Below are positions 1 to 4,671 of a DNA stretch of 6,117 nt, in pieces. The DNA comes from an uncultured Eubacteriaceae bacterium (GTDB lineage Bacteria > Bacillota > Clostridia > Eubacteriales > Eubacteriaceae), in NCBI GenBank assembly GCA_947630385.1, contig CANRHG010000117.1, forward strand, positions 1-6,117, written 5' to 3'. The notes under the pieces are model-generated. The model ran no database searches. It was not told the origin of the DNA and saw nothing but the letters and a program-made list of their open reading frames with translations. Both the position numbers and the translations under genes were made by a program. Position 1 is the stretch's first letter; every line of letters begins with the position of its first letter.

Positions 1-154
1 TTTCTTCTTCGATCCGCTATAGATCTCTTTTAAGATGGACGTGACATTCGCTATGTTGGGAAACAAAATGGTAGAGCCCGACTTCGTGGTCGTGGATCAA
101 AACGGTCTGCTCGTCTAGTTGCGACAAGACGCGGCTTATATTGACGTGATCTTT
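1..154 (-). pseudogene. Decayed fragment of a Fur-family metalloregulator (tentative)
   Basis: Read on the minus strand from 154 downward, one frame gives protein-like sequence beginning DHVNISRVLSQLDEQ and continuing through GLYHFVS and SECHVHLK to a TAG at 17-19, then RIEEE to the window edge. The order matches the second half of the Fur/PerR/Zur winged helix (the helix usually written TVYRxLxxL) followed by the metal-binding start of the dimerisation domain (HxHLxCxxCGxI). Where the family has CxxCG, this copy has R, D, L and a stop, so both zinc cysteines are lost. No start codon exists: TGA codons at 155-157 and just upstream close the frame where AT-rich DNA begins, so the N-terminal half is missing. 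The match is from memory of the family pattern in a short stretch. A chance open frame is the alternative. Confidence 0.42.
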
Positions 155-169
155 TCATTTTCATAAAAA
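141..169 (+). promoter_or_regulatory. Candidate sigma-70-type promoter for the antitoxin remnant
   Basis: TTGACG at 141-146 matches five of six bases of the -35 consensus. After a 17-base spacer, TAAAAA at 164-169 matches four of six bases of the -10 consensus. Transcription would begin near 176, giving a short leader before the GGAGG at 185-189. The AT-rich setting raises the chance of a fortuitous -10, so this is a prediction only. Confidence 0.35.
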
Positions 170-185
170 CTTTAAAAATTTTATG
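162..185. promoter_or_regulatory. Inverted repeat over promoter and ribosome binding site, possible operator
   Basis: CATAAAA at 162-168 and TTTTATG at 179-185 are perfect 7-base inverted arms around a 10-base spacer. The left arm overlaps the candidate -10 and the right arm touches the first G of the GGAGG. Phd/YefM antitoxins repress their own promoters by binding palindromes, so an autoregulatory operator is plausible. AT-rich DNA also yields such repeats by chance. Confidence 0.3.
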
Positions 186-254
186 GAGGTAAAATGATTC
201 AAATTAGATCCGTATCTGATTTAAAAAATAATTTAACGGAAATAAAAAAATTAT

Positions 255-269
255 AAATAAAGGAGAACC
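255..269 (+). repeat. 15-base direct repeat, copy 1
   Basis: AAATAAAGGAGAACC occurs here inside the antitoxin remnant, where it encodes NKGEP. An identical copy lies 191 bases further on. The downstream bases stay similar (GGT versus AGT). Confidence 0.75.
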
Positions 270-445
270 GGTCTATCTTAAAGAAAACGAACATAAAACC
301 ATGGTTCTTATAAGCATCAATGAATTTGAGCGAATCACTCAAAATATTGATGAAAAACTTTTAGAAGCAAAAAGATTAGATTCTGATTCAAAAGAAAGAT
401 CATCAGCCAAATCCGTATTTGATGATGTCAGAAATCAATCAACGA

Positions 446-460
446 AAATAAAGGAGAACC
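446..460 (+). repeat. 15-base direct repeat, copy 2
   Basis: This is an identical copy of AAATAAAGGAGAACC near the right edge of the AT-rich island. Read in the frame that matches copy 1 it encodes NKGEPV again. That frame is not the antitoxin frame here, which reads KIKENQ. It could be a trace of a second antitoxin copy or a rearrangement joint. The AAAGGAG could also act as a ribosome binding site, but no sensible gene follows. Confidence 0.7.
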
Positions 461-480
461 AGTTAAGTTTTTTATGCAGC

Positions 481-503
481 AAAAAACCTGCCTCAAAGGC
501 AGG
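481..503 (-). terminator. Intrinsic terminator of the pyrG-nadE-two-component cluster
   Basis: On the minus strand a six-pair GC-rich stem, CCTGCC with GGCAGG (498-503 with 487-492 on the plus strand), closes a short loop, with one extra T-A pair possible. It is followed directly by six T (481-486). It begins just downstream of the response regulator stop codon (508-510). The plus-strand side lacks a comparable T-run, so it should act mainly on leftward transcription. Confidence 0.85.
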
Positions 504-507
504 CTTT

Positions 508-1548
508 CTATTGGTCTAGTTTCTTCTTTTGTTTTCGGTATTCCGTCGGAGTCACACCCGTGGATTTTTTAAAGACTTTCGAAAAATAATTCGGTTCATG
601 GTACGAAAGCTCGAGTGCGATGTTGATGATCGGAATATCCGTGTAGACGAGCATGTCTTTGGCCAACTCGATCTTTCGGTCGGTCAGATAGGTTACGAAA
701 TTTACGCCGGTTTCTTTCTTAAAGATCTTCGATAGATAGTAACTCGACATGTTGGCGTAATTTCCGACCTGGTTGAGCGAGATGTCTTTATGGCAGTTGC
801 GGTCGATGTAATTTAAGATCCCTTCCATCGTGTTACGGCTGTCGCGATCCTGATCGATGATGATGTCAAAGATGCGGTCGACGATCCGCTTGAGCTCGAT
901 GTAAAGCTGGTAGCGGTCTTTATACGTTTCCGGTCCGACGCGAAGAAGTTTCCTTGCGTCCGGTACGGGGATCTTACAGATATCCTTAGTCGCTTCGTTG
1001 AGCTCGCTTAAAAAACGCTGCGTTTCCGACTGGACCCTTATTAAGTCCGTTCCCGCGCGCTGGTAAAGCGTATCGATGTAGTTTTGAAGCGCTTTACGGG
1101 TCTTGCTGTAGTTTTTATGTACGACCTCATATAGGACGAGCTTGCGCTTTTCATCCAACTCTTCTTCTTCGCTGCTTTTGATCGTTTGGCTGACCGAACG
1201 AACCGCTTCGTAGAGCTGTTGCGGGCGGATCGGCTTTAGAAGAAAGTCGTCCACTTTGGCTTTGATGGCCTGGTGGGCGAAATCAAATTCATCAAAAGCG
1301 GTGATGATGATCACGCGTTTAAAAGGATCTTTTTTCTTGATCTGACGTAAGACTTCAAGACCGTCGATTTCCGGAATGTGGATATCGAGCAGGATGATAT
1401 CCGGATCGGCTTCTTCAAACATATCCAACGCCTGCGGCCCGGAACTGGCCGTAGCTACGATTTTCCAATTCTCTTCGCTGTTTTCGATCATTTGGCAGAT
1501 GGCTTCTTGTTCCAGACGTTCGTCTTCAACCACTTCAATTTTAAACAT
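508..1548 (-). CDS. Two-component response regulator, REC plus AraC-type HTH (YesN-like)
   Basis: This is a cytoplasmic DNA-binding regulator, almost certainly the phosphorylation partner of the kinase gene just upstream. Residues 1-120 form a receiver domain: acidic pocket E8/D9, phospho-acceptor D55 in IILLDIHIPEIDG, switch T83, and K105 in LLKP. Residues 240-340 form the AraC/XylS double helix-turn-helix: a first helix pair around ISLNQVGNYANMSSYYLSKIF and a second around INIALELSYHEPNYFSKVFK, ending with the typical GVTPTEYRK. A helical region of about 110 residues (125-235) between them matches no domain I recognise. The start is supported by AAGGA at 1556-1560, seven bases before the ATG and inside the end of the kinase gene, so translation is probably coupled. 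Total length (346 residues) fits the family. Target genes are not visible. It is the last gene before the terminator. Confidence 0.93.
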   Translation of the reverse strand: MFKIEVVEDERLEQEAICQMIENSEENWKIVATASSGPQALDMFEEADPDIILLDIHIPEIDGLEVLRQIKKKDPFKRVIIITAFDEFDFAHQAIKAKVDDFLLKPIRPQQLYEAVRSVSQTIKSSEEEELDEKRKLVLYEVVHKNYSKTRKALQNYIDTLYQRAGTDLIRVQSETQRFLSELNEATKDICKIPVPDARKLLRVGPETYKDRYQLYIELKRIVDRIFDIIIDQDRDSRNTMEGILNYIDRNCHKDISLNQVGNYANMSSYYLSKIFKKETGVNFVTYLTDRKIELAKDMLVYTDIPIINIALELSYHEPNYFSKVFKKSTGVTPTEYRKQKKKLDQ

Positions 1549-1552
1549 ATCT

Positions 1553-2767
1553 CTATCCTTCTAGCGAATCTTTGGGAATTCTCATGACGATCATCGCTCC
1601 TCCGAGCGGCGAGCGTTCAATCTTAATTCCGTGTTCCGGTCCAAAATAATACTTCAGGCGTTTATTAACGTTGACAATGCCGAGTCCCGTCGAGCGGGAA
1701 TCCGAGGTATACGTACCACTAAGGAGCCGTTCAATCTTATCGTCCGGGATCCCCTCTCCGTTGTCTTCGATCGTGATGACGACTTCGTCTTCCAGATCTT
1801 TTGCTTTGATTCTGATCTTCCCTCCGATACTTCGGGGTTCGATCACGTGATTAATAACGTTTTCGACAAATGGCTGTACGATCATGGGTGGGCAGAAAAC
1901 TTCTTTACAACCGGGATCGATCTCGATGACGGACTCCAGCCGGTCTTCCAGGCGCACCTTTTGGATGTTCAGATAATTTTTTATGTGCTCAAACTCTTCT
2001 TCCAGGGTGACCGCCTCGAGTGAACTCCGCTTTAAGGTATAGCGCATCAGATCCGAAAAATCGTAGATGATGTCCTGGGTCTTGGAAGCGTTTTCAATAT
2101 GTGCGATCCGGCTGATCGTGTTTAGGACGTTAAACAAAAAATGCGGGTTGACCTGGGCTTCGAGCGCCTTCAGATCCGCTTCTTTTAAGGCCGCTTCGAC
2201 TTCGCTGCGTACGCGGGTCTCTTCGGAGAGCTCGATCTCTTTTTCGTGCAGTTCCTGTTGCATGTGATTGACCAGTTTCATCTCCACGAGATGGTTTGCT
2301 AGCGTATACAACAGGTTCGAGGCCGCTTTGACCCGCTCGAGGGGGTTGACCGGGATGCTGTTATAGAGTTCGTTCATCTTATCTGAGCTCTCGTACAGGG
2401 GCGTCGCCTTGGGATCGGTCTTTACGATCGTCTCAAAATCGAGCTGGTCGTTTTCAGAGTCATCGATTCGCGTTTGTCCGGCGAGGATCGCGCCCAGGTA
2501 TTGTCCGTTGACCATGATCGGTACGGCAAAGTCGATCAGACCGCCGTGGCAGCGGTAGACGACCGGCTTTTTTGTCTCGCTGGCTAGATTTCCCCCGCTG
2601 GCGTCGGACAGGTAGCAGTCTGCGATCTTATCGGTCTTACGTATTTCTAAGCAGTACTGGCAAAAATTGCTGTAATCCAGTAGCGGCGTTCCGTCTTTGT
2701 CGACGATGATCGCGGCAAAACCCGTGGCTTCGGCAAAACTGTTTTGAATCTCCTGCCATACCTTCAT
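1553..2767 (-). CDS. Soluble sensor histidine kinase with N-terminal PocR ligand-sensing domain
   Basis: This predicted cytosolic kinase has no hydrophobic membrane segment. Residues 1 to about 165 match the PocR sensory domain: IIVDKDGTPL, CQYC (C36, C39), C51 and the hallmark CHGGLIDFAVPI (C73), followed by YLGAILAGQ. A probable coiled-coil signalling helix spans about 166-205. Residues 205-404 are a LytS/YesM-type core: phospho-acceptor H209 in NPHFLFN, N-box ENVINH (N303, N306), G1 box EDNGEGI (D335) and STGLGIVNVNKRL. PocR domains are predicted to sense small hydrocarbon derivatives such as diols, and the kinase should phosphorylate the REC-AraC protein encoded four bases downstream. The listed ATG has no Shine-Dalgarno sequence. 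Thirteen in-frame upstream codons (2768-2806) read like the family's N-terminal helix (LTLNDIFD) but hold no ATG, GTG or TTG, so the true start is uncertain. Confidence 0.9.
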   Translation of the reverse strand: MKVWQEIQNSFAEATGFAAIIVDKDGTPLLDYSNFCQYCLEIRKTDKIADCYLSDASGGNLASETKKPVVYRCHGGLIDFAVPIMVNGQYLGAILAGQTRIDDSENDQLDFETIVKTDPKATPLYESSDKMNELYNSIPVNPLERVKAASNLLYTLANHLVEMKLVNHMQQELHEKEIELSEETRVRSEVEAALKEADLKALEAQVNPHFLFNVLNTISRIAHIENASKTQDIIYDFSDLMRYTLKRSSLEAVTLEEEFEHIKNYLNIQKVRLEDRLESVIEIDPGCKEVFCPPMIVQPFVENVINHVIEPRSIGGKIRIKAKDLEDEVVITIEDNGEGIPDDKIERLLSGTYTSDSRSTGLGIVNVNKRLKYYFGPEHGIKIERSPLGGAMIVMRIPKDSLEG

Positions 2768-2787
2768 GTCGAAGATATCGTTTAAGG

Positions 2788-4671
2788 TTAGTTCGTTATT
2801 GATGCTTCAACCTTTTCTAGATTTTTTAAAAACTCCTCCGCATCGGCGTCCGTTGGCATGCGCCAGTCCCCTCTCGGTGAGAGCGAGACCGAACCGACTT
2901 TCGGTCCGTCCGGGAGCGTGCTGCGTTTAAACTGTTGGGAAAAGAATCTCCGGTAAAACACGCGAAGCCACTTCAAAATCTCTTCGGGACTATAATCGCC
3001 TTCAAAGACGTCGCAGGCGATCGCGTAGATCTTTTCCGGCGCGTAGGCGTTTCGTAAAAAAGAATAAAGGAAAAAATCGTGCAGTTCGTAGGGACCGACT
3101 TTTTCTTCCGTTTTTTGGGCAATTTTTCCGTCTTTATCCGGCGGTAAGAGTTCAGGAGAGACCGGTGTATTTAAAATGTCTTCCAGTAAATCTTCGTACT
3201 GTGGGTTCTCCCTCGCGTAGTAGCGGATCAGGTGGCGGATCAAGGTCTTCGGTACGCCGGCGTTTACGCCGTACATCGACATGTGATCGCCGTTGTACGT
3301 CGCGACGATCCCGCCTTCTTTGTTGGCCAGATCCATTAGAATCTGCGTTCTTTCTCTGGCCTGAGCGTTTTCGTAGGTTGCGTCGTGCTTTTCCGGGTTT
3401 TGCCCGATGTCCCTAAAGTGAAGGCTTACGGCATCACTAATCGGGATCTCGTAGCGGGTAGCACCGATTAAATCGATGAGCTCGAGCGCGTTTGTGTAGG
3501 TCCGGTCCGTCGTTCCAAAACCCGGCATCGTGACCGCCAGGATGTTTTTCGGGTCGAGCCCGAACTTGTCGCAGACGTTACGGGCAATTAACAGGCTCAG
3601 TGTTGAGTCCAACCCTCCCGAGACGCCGACGACCATCTTCGTATCCCCGAGCTTTTTGACCCGGCTTCCCAGGCCCATCGTCTGGATGTCGATGATCTCC
3701 CGGCTCGTCCGGTCGCGCCCTTCGCCTTCTTCCGGAATAAACGGGTGCTTGGCGTACTTACGCTTTAGGTCTTTGCTCTTATAGAGTTTAAAGGGAATTT
3801 CTTTATACCCGAAATCTTTTAATTCAAAACTCGATTGGACGCGACGGTCGTTAAGCAGTAGATCAAGGTCGATCTGGGCAGAAAGCGAAAACGACCGCGT
3901 TACAAAGCGTTCGCTCTTGGCCAGGATCACGCCTTTTTCCGCGATGACCGCGTCCCCGCTAAAGACCAGATCCTGCGTCGACTCGCCGTAACCGCTCGAA
4001 GCGTAAAGATAGGCACAGTTAAGTCTTGCGCTCTGGTTTTCAATGAGTTGTGTCCGGTAATAATCTTTGGCGATCGTCTCGTTGCTGGCCGAAAGATTTA
4101 GGATGCAGACCGCCCCCGAAAGGGCAAGTCTAGTACTCGGCGGGTCGGGAGCCCAAAGATCTTCGCAAAGCTCTACGCCGAGCATAAATTCCCGGTCCAT
4201 GCCGTCATAGAGTAAGAGTTTTGACGTAAACGGGACGGGACCGCCGAGATCGATTTCGGTATCGATATCTTTTCCACTGCTAAACCAGCGTTTTTCGTAG
4301 TACTCCCTGTTTTCCGGGATGTGGGTCTTTGGGATGACGGCTAGGATCTTTCCCTGTTGAAACAGACAAGCGCAGTTGTAGAGTTTTCCTTTAAAGCTTA
4401 TAGGAAGGCCTACGGCAATTAGCGAGCGGATGCTTTTGGTCTGATCCGCGAGCCTTAGCAGGTTGTCCCTAGCCGCGCCAATTAATGAGCTTTGAAAAAA
4501 CAGATCGCCACAGGTGTAGCCGGTCAAACTGAGTTCCGGAAAGACGATGATCGCGCTGTCCCGGTTTTCTTTGATCAACTTATAGATCTCTTCGCGGTTT
4601 TTCTGGCAGTCGGCCAGGTGAACCTCCGGAACGGCACAACAGACGTCGATTAGGTTTAAATCAGAACTCAT
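2788..4671 (-). CDS. nadE: Glutamine-dependent NAD+ synthetase, with an apparent active-site deletion
   Basis: Catalyses the last step of NAD+ synthesis: nicotinate adenine dinucleotide, ATP and glutamine give NAD+, AMP and PPi. Residues 5 to about 280 are the nitrilase-fold glutaminase with its triad visible: E46 (FPELSLTGY), K115 (IPKTHIP) and C169 (VELCEDLWAP). Residues 325-615 are the synthetase domain: ATP-pyrophosphatase loop SGGLDST (351-357), TTDRTYTNA, TYENAQARERTQ, YNGDHMSMYGVNAG, KVGPYELHDFF and FKRSTLPDGPKVG. The start overlaps the pyrG end by 11 bases, with only a weak AAGAAG upstream, so translational coupling is likely. The oddity is at residues 456/457. The family normally has about 13 residues of the form GTGDLSELALG between GIV and TYNGDHMSM, and they are absent with the frame intact. 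The length, 627 residues, is short by about that much compared with my memory of relatives. Identity is secure, but full synthetase activity is doubtful. Confidence 0.95.
   Translation of the reverse strand: MSSDLNLIDVCCAVPEVHLADCQKNREEIYKLIKENRDSAIIVFPELSLTGYTCGDLFFQSSLIGAARDNLLRLADQTKSIRSLIAVGLPISFKGKLYNCACLFQQGKILAVIPKTHIPENREYYEKRWFSSGKDIDTEIDLGGPVPFTSKLLLYDGMDREFMLGVELCEDLWAPDPPSTRLALSGAVCILNLSASNETIAKDYYRTQLIENQSARLNCAYLYASSGYGESTQDLVFSGDAVIAEKGVILAKSERFVTRSFSLSAQIDLDLLLNDRRVQSSFELKDFGYKEIPFKLYKSKDLKRKYAKHPFIPEEGEGRDRTSREIIDIQTMGLGSRVKKLGDTKMVVGVSGGLDSTLSLLIARNVCDKFGLDPKNILAVTMPGFGTTDRTYTNALELIDLIGATRYEIPISDAVSLHFRDIGQNPEKHDATYENAQARERTQILMDLANKEGGIVATYNGDHMSMYGVNAGVPKTLIRHLIRYYARENPQYEDLLEDILNTPVSPELLPPDKDGKIAQKTEEKVGPYELHDFFLYSFLRNAYAPEKIYAIACDVFEGDYSPEEILKWLRVFYRRFFSQQFKRSTLPDGPKVGSVSLSPRGDWRMPTDADAEEFLKNLEKVEASITN
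2811..2816 (-). promoter_or_regulatory. Shine-Dalgarno-like AAAAGG that bears on the kinase start
   Basis: AAAAGG on the minus strand lies inside the nadE 3' end. It is seven bases before an in-frame ATC codon (2801-2803) of the kinase frame and 43 bases before the first ATG, which has no such motif of its own. It may drive initiation at a non-standard codon, or aid coupling from nadE. It could also simply be nadE coding sequence. Confidence 0.3.

Larger units (their letters stand above)
155..480. other. AT-rich island between Fur-like remnant and operon terminator
   Basis: Base composition shifts sharply to A/T here compared with both the left edge and the operon on the right. The island holds the broken antitoxin, its promoter region and both 15-base repeats. 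Its left edge coincides with loss of the Fur-like frame, and its right edge abuts the terminator T-run. I see no integrase, transposase, terminal inverted repeat or target duplication, so the way it arrived is unknown. Confidence 0.5.
194..519 (+). pseudogene. Frameshifted Phd/YefM-family antitoxin, no toxin partner
   Basis: GGAGG at 185-189 sits five bases before an ATG at 194. The reading frame starts MIQIRSVSDLKNN, the typical N-terminal strand and helix of a Phd/YefM DNA-binding antitoxin, but stops at TAA 254-256 after 20 codons. The +1-related frame continues the family pattern without a gap: IINKGEPVYL, then TMVLISINEFERI, then an acidic helical tail. A run of seven A at 244-250 is the break, and an eighth A would restore TEIKKIINKGEP. 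Such proteins normally neutralise a RelE/ParE- or Doc-type toxin and repress their own operon. Here the frame runs past the usual length of about 85 residues through the terminator hairpin to a TAG at 517-519, so the native C-terminus is gone. No toxin frame follows. Codon choice (AGA, ATA, TTA, AAA) and base composition differ from the flanking genes, suggesting acquisition and decay. Confidence 0.7.

Noticed and set aside
35..118. Short plus-strand frame starting ATG at 35 and ending TAG at 116-118
   Set aside because: It is antisense in register to the better-supported Fur-like fragment, has only about 27 codons and has no ribosome binding site.
155..480. AT-rich island as an insertion sequence or MITE
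   Set aside because: No transposase fragment, terminal inverted repeats or target duplication were found. The 15-base repeat is internal and partly coding.
474..519. ATG at 474 after AAAGGAG as a possible toxin start
   Set aside because: The spacing from the AAAGGAG is too long, and the codons that follow are simply the terminator hairpin and the antisense end of the regulator gene.
1631..2023. 130-codon plus-strand open frame opposite the kinase
   Set aside because: It lies wholly inside the kinase coding region on the other strand, has no family resemblance or ribosome binding site, and mirrors the codons of the real gene.
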